DNA of 64,000 bases, taken from Sodiomyces alkalinus F11 (lineage: Eukaryota > Ascomycota > Sordariomycetes > Glomerellales > Plectosphaerellaceae). A program made the position numbers and the translations under genes. Positions 12,430-27,521 of this stretch are shown one piece after another. The stretch spans positions 4,598,677 through 4,662,676 of the forward strand of contig NW_021167079.1 in the NCBI RefSeq assembly GCF_003711515.1, written 5' to 3'. A model generated the notes under the pieces. The model was given only the letters and a program-made list of their open reading frames with translations. It did no database searches and was not told where the DNA came from. Position 1 is the first letter of the stretch; every line of letters starts with the position of its first letter.

Positions 12430-15400
12430 CCTGACGGCCATCCCCCATGCACGAGCAGCTCTCGACGTCACTTCTTTCATCCTTTGCTCTTCTCATTACG
12501 ACTTTGCCGAACTCGGGTTCGTTGTTGTCCGGCTCTCCAAAAACCGAGAGATTTGGGAATCGGAACACAACATCGTAGCTTTCTTCTCCCTTCAAGTTGT
12601 CCCTTTTTCGTCTTCTTTTTTTTTTTCCACCGGCATCATGCAACAAGGCGTCATCATCATGAGACTTGGAATGACCTGTGATTTCGTATTTCAGGCTCGA
12701 CATATCGCATTTCGGAGCCTGTCGCTCATCCAGAGCTTGCGGGCGGTGCTCCCGTTTTGCTTTGTCGTCACGGTATCAAGTTTTTGAGTTTTTGGCTCTC
12801 CGGCGTATGCATAATCGAGTCGCAGCAACCTACAGACACCAACATGAGATCTGTCTCTGGAGACTCGAGATACTCTTCTGGGTTCAGATGGGCGAGTTAG
12901 GAGAATTCTCTTTTTTCTTTCTTCTTTTTTTGATACCCCAGTCTTTCATGTTCAGCAGTCCGACGGTTGGCAGGGTGTCATTACACTCTTTACATTCTCA
13001 GGTTCAGAAAATGCGCAGCTCTTTTTAAAGGCTGCAGGACATATGGGAATGTTTCGTTGCTGCGTCGCTTTGCATAATGGACTACCGGCGCCAAGAGGGC
13101 TTTGATTTGCTTAGCAGAACCAGTCGTTTATTATTAGCAACATTGATGAAATCCGAAAACATCACACAGACTTGACTCACGGCCCAATTGAGACGTCACT
13201 AAATGTTACTAGGTAAATCTGCCAACACTTGACTAGCGGTGGAAAACATGGGAAACATCGAACAAAGGGAGTTTCATGGGGAGCTGACGGTATAAGCCAT
13301 GTTCTTTTGTCGATCATACACCGGTGGCAGTCAAATGAAGCTCAGTTCCCGTTTCCTGGGGTCATCACGACGCGGCAGCTGTCCTTCCGAAGGATGGGGG
13401 TCTCGAGTTCAAACCCAGCACGTCAGACGACCATTCATTACCTTACTGTTTTTCCGCGCTCTCGTCTATTGGGTAGTCTTATGTCTCACGTAGTCCAAAT
13501 GCAGTGAGTGGTTCTCGAGTTGACTGGCTTCTAGAAAGTGCTGCGACGCAAAGACAAGACACCACACGTTCCTGTATGGCCCTGGACAATTTTGCCGTCG
13601 CAGAACAAGCTTAATACAGGCGAAAATATCCAAGAAACTCTCAATGTAGATAACAAAGGCCTAGCTCGGCCAAGCCTCAAGAATGACTGAACTGATATGT
13701 AAATAAAGCCTCCGACAGTTGCGTCGCTGACGGACATTTGCCAACGGAGTGGCAATATACCTCGCGGCGGCTCCGGACGGGAACGAAGTCGCTCGCCCCG
13801 CTCTTCCAAACATCGTGACTCCCGTTCTCTGGCTACTCCTTACTCCCTAAGACGGATAACGTCGTACTTTGTACATTTCCGGGCACAACCTACCTACCTT
13901 ACCTTATAGCCATGGGATGAAATCGTCCAAAAAGACCTCCGACTTGAGCTACCTTGACCTGTACCTTAGGCATCATCGAGTGTCTTTTGTGGCTCGCCAA
14001 GGTAGATGGTGTCCCTCCGGATGTACCTATCCTGATGCGAGCTACGCGGAAAATGTATCGAGTACGACGGAAGTACGGATAAGAGAAGCAGGTACAGTAC
14101 ATACTGTACCTTTACAACATGGAGGCCATGTTGACAATGTGGATCACAAGGGCGGACAACTCCGCTCAAGTTCAGGGGCGGCGACAAGGAGAAAAGGGAC
14201 AATAATCACAGGATATGGGACGAGGGACGTTGGGGGGACCGGAACACGAGAAAGGAGACGGCTACCTCACGTAGTAAATCTACAGGTACCTTACTCCGTG
14301 ATGACTCCCTGGATTAATCGATATGATATCAATTCACCTGTGCCTTAGGGCTCAGGCTCAGCGTACCGGTAGGCGCGTGTGGCTTTTTGTTGATAGCCAA
14401 ACACGCAGGCCGTTCGCCGTACTGGAGTACACTGACGGGCGTCTAAAAACCGTGTGGTACGAAGGCCGAAGTACTCAGTACGTACCGGAAGCCGTTGCGT
14501 GACCTACCCGCCCCTGGGCTCCCCCTCCTTCTGTCCAACCTGCATTTTGCATTCCCCCCCCCCCCATTCTTCCCCCCGACGTTCAGTTTCTTACGGATAC
14601 TTGACCCATATCAAAGTCGGCATTCATGGCCACGCCGCAACAACGACGGTGCTGAGTCTCAGTGACCATTCGCGACCCCAACAAGCGACGCGCCCAGACC
14701 GAGCGACCAATCCTCTGAGGGATTTGTGCATACTCCAAGAGCACAGCCTGACCTGACTCCCTCCCTCTCTCTCTCTTGCCCCTCGTTTCCCGGCCACTCC
14801 CAAGACCGCCTTCGATTCCACCACCGAATATTGCGACACTATATTTGGAAGCCTGGAGCGAAGTTAGGACGCAGGAGGAAATATTAACGACCAATCGGAG
14901 AGTCATCATCAGCGCGAAGGACGTGTTCGTCTCCGACGCCGAGGCAGGAGCACCGGACGCAAATCGACGTGCGCACATTGAGTTGAGGAGAGGTAATCAC
15001 GAGTCGAGGTGACGACGCGACAAACTCGCCATTTCGAGACGAACTCCCTACAGGCGACAGAAGGAAGACCTCTCGAGACGAATTATAGTGCAGACCGGCA
15101 GACCGAAACGATCTTGTTCGAGGTCTAACGACGTAGACCCTGTTTACCGATAAGTATTCCACTCTCCATCTCGGCAGATATCAGACGACCGGGAAGATTT
15201 TGCACACGTCGAGGATCCGTGGCAGTTGCATATCGAAAAGAGCATTCCTGCCCGCTGTTACGCTCAAGACAACGCTCTCCGAGATCGCATTGGATCCATT
15301 CGCCGTATCACGCTGGGTCATCCCTGACGCGAAACCATATTACAACCCAGAACACAAGACACGAGTCACGAAGGTCCGAAGGAGCATCATTGAACCTAGG

Positions 15401-15933
15401 TCCCGTGACTGGGTTACATGCAGTATTCTTGCGGTGTCACCAAGGTTTCTCGATTCCTTTAGGCCTGATACATTAATCGCGATATAAGAGCAAATCAATA
15501 CAACTGAAGAGTAAGAGTCAAGAAATAGGGCTTTTTGCGGTGGATTTACTTTGTCACGCAAAATGAAGGTTCGTGGTCGCCTTTGCTTCTTTGCTTCCTC
15601 CTATTTATTCTCCCCGGCACCTCTCCCTTCCCTCTTGACTTGTTGTTACGCATTACATATCGAAAGAAATATCTGGGACCTGCTGCTGCCGCTGCTGCCG
15701 CCCGCTTTAACTCCTATAGGGGGTTCTCACACACATGCACATACAGTCACTATCCCACCACCAGTGTGCTGTACCTAGCTGTTCAGGAGATAAAGAAGGA
15801 AGCAATACACTAGTGTATCGGCTTCCTCCTATACCCTGACTGCCACTTGCGCGCACTGGGCTTACTTCAAAATCAACCTCAACCCTCATAACAATTTACT
15901 CCTGGCTTACTCTATGTCTATACGGTGCTGACT
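12430..15933. other. 3.5-kb gene-poor region
   Basis: No ORF here has a recognisable domain, good start or splice-consistent extension on either strand. The first several hundred bases are probably thp3 3' UTR, with long T-runs at 12617 and 12910. The last 1 kb is probably bem1 promoter/5' UTR. A CCTACCTACCTTACCTTA copy of the dispersed motif lies at about 13890-13907, and a C12 run at about 14558. It could hold a long non-coding RNA, but nothing in the sequence proves this. Confidence 0.5.
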
Positions 15934-17904
15934 ATGCCTTTCTTTCTAAAGGCCCTCCGACGATCCATCAAAGGCGAGAAGGACAAGCCTCAGGTCTCCA
16001 TTGCCCCGAAATCCGCAGTGGCGATTGTACCCCCCAAAAAGGTGCGCATACTTACTACCCCGGCCCAACCCGGCCATGATTCTAACTTGGCGTTGCGTTT
16101 TTCCCCTGCTAGGTCATCCGGGCGCTCTACGACTACGAAGCACAGTCAGAACAGGAGCTCAGCTTTTCTCGTGGTGACTTCTTCCACGTCATTGGGAGAG
16201 AAACTGATCCTGATTGGTACGAGGCCTGCAACCCAGCCTTGCCCGACGCCCGTGGTCTCGTTCCGGTCGCCTTCTTCCAGGCTCTAGGCCGCACCGAAAG
16301 AGACAGCGCCCAGTCCGACGGCGGTCACGTTCCCGTGGCAGCGGCAGCGGCAGCGGCTTCCAAGAATCCCGATCATGATTCCGGCTACGCTGAAGGTCCC
16401 GTTCCCCAACGGCCCGGTTCTGGCGCAATCCACCGAATGTCTCGATCCGGAAAGTCGGGTGCCATGGTGTACGGGATTGTCATGTACGACTTCCAGGCGG
16501 AGCGGGGTGATGAGCTCGAAGCCAAGGCCGGCGAGGCCATCATTGTCATCGCGCAATCGAACCCGGAATGGTTCGTCGCCAAACCCATTGGTCGCCTCGG
16601 TGGCCCCGGTCTGATCCCTGTCTCCTTCGTCGAGATCCGTGATATGGCCACCGATAAAGCCGTACCGAACCCGGCCGACGCAGTCAAGAAAGCGGGTGTT
16701 CCCAAAGTGGAGGAATGGAAGAAGATGGCCGCCGAATACAAGAATAGCAGCATCACACTGGGCAAGTTCGAGGGCGGCAGCAGCACCGGCCAGAATGTCG
16801 AGCAGGGCATGGAGCGCCTGAGTCTCCAGCAGCAGGCCCGGAGAAGTAGCCAGAACGGCGTCAACCAAGTAAGTAGTGGGGCTCGCCGGAACGTGTTTTA
16901 CGGAATATCGTGAACTGGGACATGAAACCCATCTGACCATTCGCTATTACCTCCAGGCCACCCAACAACAGATCCGCAGCTCCCAGCAAGGGGTCGTCGC
17001 GCAGAATCCGCACCCTCCCAAGTCGGTCTCGCAAATGTACGCCCCCGTCTCTGCTCGTATCCCGCGGTACTGCTTCGCCGAGGACAAGTACTGGTTTGTC
17101 ATCGAGGCCACATTGGAAGATGGTCGGCATTGGGAGCTATCTCGCTACTACGAAGACTTCTACGACTTCCAAATCGCTCTCCTAACCGAGTTCCCCGCCG
17201 AGGCCGGCAACACGGGCACGCAGAAGCGCACGCTCCCCTACATGCCCGGCCCAGTCAACTATGTCACCGACGCCATCACCGAAGGCAGGCTGCACAACCT
17301 CGACGCATACGTCAAGAACCTGCTCGCGCAACCGCCGTACATCTCTCGGTGCATGCTGGTGAAGCAGTTCTTCGCCCCGCGCGAAGGCGATTACGAGATC
17401 GACCCGAACTCCATGGGCGACGACTACCGACTCTCGGTGGCTTCCCAGCCGTCGTCCACGGACTCCCCCGCCGACGGCGCGTCACGACAGTCTTCGAGAA
17501 ACAACCTCAACGGTGCCGGTTATTCTGGTCTCTCGGCAGCGCCGCAACGGCCGGGTCTCAGCCAAGCCACTTCGGCCATGTCCGCCATGTCTCGGCAAGC
17601 CTCTTCACTGTCTCAGCCCTCCCAGACCTCCATCTCCCCCGGCGTCAACCAGGCGGTCTCGGCAATGAAGGTCAAGCTGTGCTTCAACGGTGATCTGATC
17701 GCCATCCGGGTGCCGACCGATATCCAATTCCAGCAGCTGTACGACAAGGTCCGGGAGCGACTGAAGATCCCCGCCGACGAGACCATCGAACTCTTCTACA
17801 AGGATGAACGCACCGGCGACAAGCCCAACCTCCTAAGCAACAATGACCTTGATATCGCTCTGCAGAGGAATGAAAAGCTCATGCTCTACGTTGAGCAGGT
17901 CTGA
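15934..17904 (+). CDS. bem1: Polarity scaffold Bem1 (SH3-SH3-PX-PB1)
   Basis: Three exons, 15934-16041, 16113-16868 and 16957-17904, all in phase 0, encode 603 aa. The domain order is diagnostic: SH3-1 (about 37-94, ALYDYEAQSEQELSF...), SH3-2 (about 155-212, GIVMYDFQAERGDELEAKAGE...), PX (about 325-435, PRYCFAEDKYWFVIE...LSRYYEDFYDFQ) and a C-terminal PB1 (about 525-602, KVKLCFNGDLIAIRVP). Bem1/Scd2 tethers the Cdc42 exchange factor Cdc24 (through PB1), PAK kinases and active Cdc42 at growth sites, and in filamentous fungi also couples to the NADPH oxidase system. The Ser/Gln-rich linker between PX and PB1 is low complexity. The start ATG is followed by the basic MPFFLKALRRSIKG, typical of the family. 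Confidence 0.96.
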
Positions 17905-19593
17905 TTCATGATCCTGGTTAGGGTCTTCTTCTCTCTCAGGATGCGGCGCATTCTTTGGCATCATGTCTTGCATGTGTGTGTGCGTGTGTGTGTGTGTGTG
18001 TATTGGGAAAGCAAAAGCACATGACGTTCAGGCCGTCCTTCGGAATCTCGTTTCCTTGCTTCTTTCCGATTCCCTCCCCCGAATCGCATTGGCAGGCGCC
18101 TGTGATGGTGTCACGGTTATCATCTTGCCCGCTCGTCTGCCAAGGCACTTCTCACTTGTCCCTTATACCGCCGTCTGGTCTTTTATATCTAGACCATGCA
18201 CGAGGGCCATACCAAACAGGATTTGCCATTTTCTCTCTCCCCTTTTCCCCTTTTCCCCTTGCGCTGGCTTTAGCGCGGCCACCTTTGCTTTTTTTTTTTT
18301 TTTTTTTTGCTTTCCCCTCTTCCCTTCCTTCTTGCAATGGATGACGGATGAGACAGACCGCTTATGATACTCATGTGTACTGTGGAAAATCTTTCTTTTT
18401 CTTTTTCCTTTTTCGTTTACTTCTTCTTTCTTTTTGTTTTGGACGTCCTTTTCTACCTTTCAGTCGACCACTTGTTAAAGATCTCCAGGGTAAAGAGGAG
18501 CATGCTTTGTTGCCGGCATGGGGCATCGACTAGGAGCGGCGTTTATATGGTTGTTGTTTGGCTTGGACATAGTTCAGTTCACCAGTTCCCCCCCAACACG
18601 CGGTCAAGCCCCCTATGGATTTTGGTGGTGGGGCGATTTGGCTCCTGTTTTGCTGCATCACGCCAGGCTGAGGCTGCATGCTCGAACCGGGGCCAGAATG
18701 GAACATCGTTTTTGAGGAGGAGGGCGATAAGCCCACAGGGGGGGGGGGGGGGGGGGGCTTGGAGAGGGCTTTAAGGTACGGGTGGGTTTGGGGGATGGAG
18801 TGCAGGGATGATATGATATACCATCAGTAAACGTGTTCCGAGATGCAATGCTATAAAGGAGATGAAAACTAGATGGTTCACCGATTTCAATGTCCAGTGA
18901 ACACGTCGTGGTGGTGCAGATGGCCTCATTCCAATCAATGCCTGCCTCGCTGCTGTGGAATATTCGCTGGACTTCGCAAAGAAATCCACATAAGCCGCGC
19001 CCAAGGCGTATAGATCACCGGTGTAAACGGGAACAGGAACCCAGAGTGCAAATGCCGACCACGTCCAGTCTGCCGAATTAACGTTTGCTTTGGCTCTTGG
19101 GTGTTATTTACGGACGAAACGCCTCAATTGATTCATGTGCATGGGCAAGTTGTGCCCCCTCCCCTTTTCCTGTTTCATTACGTGTATCAATATACCACAA
19201 CTTCTTATACAAGGTGCTCGTTCCGTATCCTCCGCTTAAGCATAGCAGCGCCCTCGTCCAGGAAGGGAACGGGAGAAGATCCTCATGTCCAACCCAAGCT
19301 GTGTCAAACGGCACGTGCCTTCAAACCCATCCTGCCCAATGCCTCCGATGCCGTTATGTGGATGAAACGCCAGTCCTCGCTTATAGTGTGTATTAAAGAG
19401 GTAAAGTTAGTCCCTCCACAAAACGAATGAACTCGGCCACTTCTCTTTCTTTCTGGGTGTCTGTGTCTGTCTGTGTGTCTGTGTGTGCGTGTTGTCTCCC
19501 GTTGGAATGTGTGCAAACAAACGGACGTTCTCCCGGATGCACCTGTCCATTTAGTCTGCGAAAATATTCGCACAGTCTCCAACAACACGTATC
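17905..19593. other. Intergenic between convergent genes bem1 and the CENP-B-type gene
   Basis: 3' flanks. It holds a (TG)n microsatellite at about 17974-18001, T-runs at 18290-18309, a run of 20 G at 18738-18757 and TG/CT-rich simple sequence at 19440-19495. No gene is supported. Confidence 0.5.
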
Positions 19594-21147
19594 CTAAACG
19601 ACCACATGGGTCGACATGTGTTCCACGGCCTCTCGAATGCTGCGAAGCATCCGCTGGTTGACGCAAAAGGGGCATCGCACCGGCCGCTCATGGTGAGAAA
19701 TAGGTTCATCGGACTTTATAGGGGTCAACGAGAGATCATCGCCGTGGCCGCCGTGGATACCAGCTATACTGCCGGGGACAGGGGTGAAGCGGGGGTGGCC
19801 AGCCGATGGCCGATGATGCATGGCCGGGGTGGCGAGAGCGGCGGCAGCGGTGCCCTGGGCGCGCTCTCGCTGTTCGCGTTCCTCGCGGGCCGCCGCGGCG
19901 CTCGCCTCGGCATCGGCCTCCTCCTGCTGCAGCTGGCGCAGGGCGTTCTGCAGAACGACCTCCGGGTCGTCCTCGCCCGTGCCGTACATGTGCGTGTCGC
20001 CGCCGGGAGGAGGAGCCGCTGCAACTAGGTTGGGGTCGGTCGGGTGGGTATTCTGGGGGGGTGGTGAGTGTGGAGAGTGTTGCGGGTGTTGCGGGTGCGG
20101 CGGTTGCGGCGTTATGGTGGGAGGTGGCTGCACCTGCGGCGAGCTGGTATTGGAGAGGGACATGGCGTTCGGCTGCTGGGCGCGACGGAGGATCTCGTCG
20201 CGGACGAGGGCGCAGATTTGGAGTGTAGCCTCCACGCCGACGACCCGCACGACGGCTTCCTTGATGGCGGCGGGTGATGTGTCGGCGGAGATGGCCATGA
20301 AGCGGGGGACGCATTCGGCCAGGTAGTTGATGTCCTCTCCGGGGCTTATAGACGGATCGCCAAGCCGGCGCTGGCGTCGGACGAGCAGCCCATACCGCTT
20401 CTTGAAACGGTGGATCCAGCCGGGGGAGAACTCGGGAGGTTGCTCTTCCTTGTAGCGGGGGAGCTGGGAGAAGATGGACTTGGCTTTCTCGGCGAGTTCA
20501 TCGTTCGTGGGCTGCCGGCCCGAAGCCTGGACCTGCTGATACCAGAGGAGAACCAGCTTCTCGACATCAGGCCAGTTACCGAAGCGAAGACGAGAGCCGG
20601 AGAGTTGTGGGTTATCGCCGTCGAGGCGGGAGTACTTGGGGGACAGCGAGTGCGAGACGGTGGATTGGGAGATGTGTTGACCGTACTGCGAATAAAACCA
20701 CTCGATACACAGCTTATGGCTGGGGCGGTTGGGTTGCAAATTGGCCCAACGGCGGAGAGCGCGTCGCTGGTCCAGTGTCAAGGAATGCCGCTCCTTGGCT
20801 GGCGGCGTGGAGATGGCCGCGGTAGGTGGCGCGACGCCGGACGCAGTCGTTGTATCGACGGTCTGTTGCTTGTCGTGAGCATCATGACCAGGGTGGCCTT
20901 CGTGAACTCCGTTGCCGTCGTCGCCTTCGTGTTCTTCGTGGATTTCTTGGATTTCGTGAACTGCATGTCCTTCGTCACCTTCATGACCTTCGTGACTGTC
21001 ATGGCCTTCTTGACCTTCGTGTTCTTCGTGTTCTTCGTGTTCTTCGTGTTCGTGAGCTTCGTGGCCTACTTGCCCTACTTCGCCTACATGACCTCCCTGA
21101 CCGTCCGCCGTGACAGGGTGTTGCTGCAAAGCAGGTTGGTCGGTCAT
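19594..21147 (-). CDS. CENP-B-type HTH DNA-binding protein with His/Glu-rich N-terminal arm
   Basis: A single exon of 517 aa; the first ATG is 21147, and the frame upstream has only GTG. Residues about 15-95 are a low-complexity His/Glu/Gly repeat (units such as HEEHEEHEGQEGH). Then come a Psq/CENPB_N-like helix-turn-helix (about 120-173, LTLDQRRALRRWANL...ISQSTVSHSLS) and a CENPB-type/Tc5 HTH (about 195-262, ending PGWIHRFKKRYGL). A Pro/His-rich linker follows, and the C terminus has a possible single zinc finger (CPFC...EHMSTH). There is no DDE transposase core, so this is not an active transposase; the likely origin is a domesticated Tc5/pogo-type DNA-binding module acting as a nuclear DNA-binding protein. 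The target is unknown. Confidence 0.82.
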   Translation of the reverse strand: MTDQPALQQHPVTADGQGGHVGEVGQVGHEAHEHEEHEEHEEHEGQEGHDSHEGHEGDEGHAVHEIQEIHEEHEGDDGNGVHEGHPGHDAHDKQQTVDTTTASGVAPPTAAISTPPAKERHSLTLDQRRALRRWANLQPNRPSHKLCIEWFYSQYGQHISQSTVSHSLSPKYSRLDGDNPQLSGSRLRFGNWPDVEKLVLLWYQQVQASGRQPTNDELAEKAKSIFSQLPRYKEEQPPEFSPGWIHRFKKRYGLLVRRQRRLGDPSISPGEDINYLAECVPRFMAISADTSPAAIKEAVVRVVGVEATLQICALVRDEILRRAQQPNAMSLSNTSSPQVQPPPTITPQPPHPQHPQHSPHSPPPQNTHPTDPNLVAAAPPPGGDTHMYGTGEDDPEVVLQNALRQLQQEEADAEASAAAAREEREQRERAQGTAAAALATPAMHHRPSAGHPRFTPVPGSIAGIHGGHGDDLSLTPIKSDEPISHHERPVRCPFCVNQRMLRSIREAVEHMSTHVVV

Positions 21148-22323
21148 AGTGCGGGGACGCGTCGCCACCTCTTTCTTTTGTATGTATCGCGAAGGGGCTT
21201 GGACAATGGTGTAGGGCGCGATTCAATTGTGGGAAATGATCGTTGTATCCGTGTGTGAAGGAGTCGCGATGCGATGTTGTGGATGTGGAGATGGCCGATT
21301 TGCAGTTAAGGAGAAAAAGCGAGGGAGCAGAAAATTCAGTGGGCGGGTTTCCGGGTTGGGGGGAAGGTTTGGGGCATGCGAGGTTACCGTACGATATGGT
21401 ATAAGCTACTGTGTGGGGATACCCTTCAATCGCGACTAACCAACGTACGAAGTAATCGGATATTTATACGGATAGGCGCTGCATGCACTGTGTACCATTT
21501 CGCTATGGAGGCTGCATAACTTCATGTTAATAATCCTCGTTTGGTCCCATGGGACTATGTACCATGTACCTGTACCTACCTTACTGGCCGAATTTAAGAT
21601 CACTCGCCCGAAAGCAAGACAAGAACTACAACTGCGCGTGTCTGGATATTACCATGTCGTAGAGTGTCCCCATCGTGTACCAAAAGTTCAAGTTAAAATA
21701 CTTTTATGAGCAATATATGCCAAGTTTGGCAAGAAATTGGGGAAAATCGCGCGAACCGTCTCACCTGTCTGATACTTCGCCTTCTGGTTGTTTTGTTTAC
21801 AACGAGAAAATGGTGGTTGGTGGGGGTTCCAGAATAGACAGCTTCCAATGCGGTTTGAGGCAGGTTTGTCCCGGCTTTTTCAAAGGTCGGGGCTTTCCGT
21901 TCTGATTGTCCTGACTGGCAACAAATTCGAGAGGGTCGAAGACGCCAACCCGTCAAGCATGTGCATCGGCATGGCATCAATGAAAGAATATACCTCAGCA
22001 TGATTGCCAGATCAAGAATCGAGTGATGATTGAAGAGACAATAGACCGGGGCCGTTGTAGACCATTGGAACAACCACTGGCGCAATACCGCGAGATCACA
22101 CCGCATGGACGAACGACACCACTCGCTGTGCTTTCGGCAAACGCTTCCGGTCCCACAGCGCGAATCTCAAAATATAGACGAGAGAGTACGTTGTTATTTC
22201 GAGCGTATGTGCGCCGTCTAGTGTGTCAATCGTATCTCTGATGTCGGAACACCAACCCAACCCAACTCTATATGTACACAGGTCTTAACGACCGCTCATA
22301 CGGGTATCGTCGCGCCGGAAACT
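21148..22323. other. Intergenic, no supported gene
   Basis: Promoter of the CENP-B-type gene and 3' flank of the subunit k gene. It includes a GTACCTGTACCTACCTTAC copy of the dispersed motif near 21567-21585. Nothing else is recognised. Confidence 0.5.
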
Positions 22324-22685
22324 CTAATGCTTCGCATCCTTCTTCCCTTGCTCCGCGTCGTCGAGGAACTTCCTGTTGCGAGTAGTCAGCGAATGAAACC
22401 CCTCGTTGGGCGAAGCAATGGCCCAGTGACGGGATCAAATCACGCACTTAATAAAGTCGGCCTCGTCGGAGCTGGAGGCATTGATGGGCGGGGCCGTCGC
22501 GGAAGCCTTGCTGCCGCCGCCGCTGGTGGCAGTGTAGACGCCGCCGAAGAGGGCAGCGAGGACGCCCATGGCCAACTGCAGTGTCTTGGTAAGCCCATGT
22601 GGATGTCGGGGTAAGGAGGCCAGGGGACGGCACGTACGTAATGGGAGCCGACCTGGCGGCCAGCGATAGTGTACATCTGAACCAT
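22324..22685 (-). CDS. atp19: Mitochondrial ATP synthase subunit k (Atp19-like)
   Basis: Three small exons, 22685-22638, 22575-22448 and 22372-22324, give 74 aa. The splice junctions are GTACGT...TGCAG and GTGCGT...AACAG. The start MVQMYTIAGRQVGSHYLAMG, followed by a single transmembrane segment (AALFGGVYTATS) and the sequence PPINASS..E, is characteristic of the fungal dimer-associated subunit k of F1Fo-ATP synthase in the inner mitochondrial membrane. The Lys-rich C terminus ends KKDAKH. All three exons are too short to be found as simple ORFs; the frame closes exactly across both introns, which supports the model. Confidence 0.9.
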
Positions 22686-23490
22686 GTTGGCGTATGGAAG
22701 AAAATCGGCGGATTGTCTGGGTTGAAGTGTGTGGCGGAGGGTGAATTGGAGGTACGAGGCTCGTCCGTCCGAGTAGTTGCGATGCTGAAGCTCCAGAATT
22801 CGTTTGGTGCCGGGATCCGTATAGGGATGGTTAGTGCCTAAATTTCAAGGCAGAGAGTGGCTCAGCCGAATCATGCCGGGTAATGCGTTGGCCCGGATGT
22901 GTACAAGCACTGTTTATTAGTATATCGCATAATTCAAAACGTATTAAAAAATAGAAGAAAAAAAAGAAAAAGAAAAAAGAAGAAAAAGGAAGCACAAGGC
23001 CATCTTCCCACTTTTCCCACGTCTAATAATAATTATCATTCTACTTCGTACGATCTTATCGCATTTCTTGTCCTGTTCAGTACGATGGCATTTTCGGATG
23101 CGTGCGTCAGAACAGGGCGCGAGCTTCGCCCCCTTATAGATCCCGATTACACGCGACCGCTTACACTAACTCTGGTTCTCGAGGTATCCTTCTGGGTCTC
23201 GTTGGTATTCCAGCCAGGTCACATGGAAGATCCATGATACAGGCCATCGAGAGACATAGGGTCGTAGAGGCCCTCCCTGTCATTATCATACGAGGCTGAC
23301 GAGACGACTGGCGATCTAACGACATTATCATTCATCACACCCAGTGAGAGGGACAGTTTCATATCACCAGGTGACCTTTCAATGGTGGTATCAAAAAATA
23401 TCTATGATTATTCAATAGCGTCTTCGAGGACGGATAAGAAGACCTAACTTTTCAATCTTCGCGGACACAGTACGTGGCAGCTTTTCCCGC
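22686..23490. other. Intergenic, no supported gene
   Basis: Promoter of the subunit k gene and 3' flank of pgi. A purine-rich A/G run lies at about 22945-22995. No coding signal was found. Confidence 0.5.
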
Positions 23491-26395
<2,905 letters not shown>

Positions 26396-27357
26396 ATGAT
26401 GTGGTGGAAAAAGTTCAACGTCAAAGAGCCGGCCACGACGGACGATACCGCGCAGGAACGTCCGCGCTCGGGGGCGTCTCACGCTGAGGATGATAAGAAA
26501 ACCTTCGACCTGAACAAGGCCTCAAAGTCCGAGAAACTGCCCGCTTCTCTACAGAAAATAGTGGACGGCCAGGACAAGGAAGACAACTTTTACAATGAGC
26601 TTGTCGACGGATAGTACGTGCTGGATACCTCGAGACGTTCTGTGCTTCGCTTCCATAACCGCTAAGAAAATGTCGCAGCGTTCCCGAGTCAACCGAATCC
26701 AACGTCCGCTATGCCGCCTACGCGACGCGTGTTCGCACTATCCTGATGTCTGCGCACCGTTATGTAGCCTACACATCCGACATTGGCGAGTCCTTCCGCC
26801 CCGTTGCGCATCCCAACCTTGTCCGCACCGCATATGGCATCTCCTGGCTTTATATCCTCGGCGACGTCAGTCACGAGGGTTACAAGGCCTACTGGCATAA
26901 CCAGCGGATCCTCAACCCGTCACTCCAGCTCACGGAGCATCAAGAGAAATTCGTTAGCCAGCAACCAGTCGAGTCGACGGAGGCGCTGCAGATTCAGCCG
27001 GGCAAAGTCTCCCCGCTGGAGGACTACCGCACCGTCATGGTGCAGCGGGGCATCTTCCAGACCCTCGCAAGCATGGGATTGCCCGCTTTCACGATTCATA
27101 GTACGGTCAAGTACTCCGGGAAAGCAATGAAGAATGTGAAAAATGCGAGGCTCCGGGCGTGGGGACCCATCGGGCTCGGCCTAGCCGTGGTGCCCGTGTT
27201 GCCGTTCCTGTTTGACCAGCCCGTCGAGGATGCGGTGGAGTGGCTGTTCTACAAGGGTTTCGAAGCTTATGGGGGCAAGGGTTATGTGGAGAATGCGCCG
27301 ACAACTAGGCGGGAAGATCTCTTGTCAAAGAAGGGAGGGACGGAGAATGAGCTATAG
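26396..27357 (+). CDS. Mitochondrial fission process protein 1 (MTP18/MTFP1) family
   Basis: Two exons, 26396-26613 and 26679-27357, with a 65-nt intron (GTACGT...CGCAG), encode 298 aa. The join gives VDGYVPESTESNVRYAAYATRVRTIL. The core (about 75-285) matches the MTP18 family: R.AAYA.R..T......YVAYTSD.GE..RP......V...YGISW.Y...D, then IHSTVKYSGKAMK and a C-terminal membrane stretch (GPIGLGLAVVPVLPFLFDQPVEDAVEW). Animal MTP18 is an inner-membrane protein that affects mitochondrial fission; the fungal role is inferred. It carries an acidic/basic N-terminal extension of about 70 residues. The start is the first of two adjacent ATGs. Confidence 0.87.
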
Positions 27358-27521
27358 ATGTCTGAGGCATGATTGTATGGGATAGAGCTGCCCACATAAT
27401 GCGGGGCGTTGTGTATATATAGCGCATATAGATAGATACGTACGTAGACATTGTCCGCTATGCAAGACATAGGAAAAAGCATCATGCCAATCATCCTCGT
27501 CATCCTCGTCCGCGCTTCCAT

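Noticed and set aside
13378..13430. Possible tRNA: loop TTCCGAA (anticodon CCG) followed by GAGTTCAAACCC
   Set aside because: The T-stem does not pair (mismatches at the second, third and fifth positions) and no acceptor stem can be formed.
19594..21147. Active Tc5/pogo transposase
   Set aside because: Only the DNA-binding modules are present; there is no DDE catalytic region and no terminal inverted repeats were seen around it.
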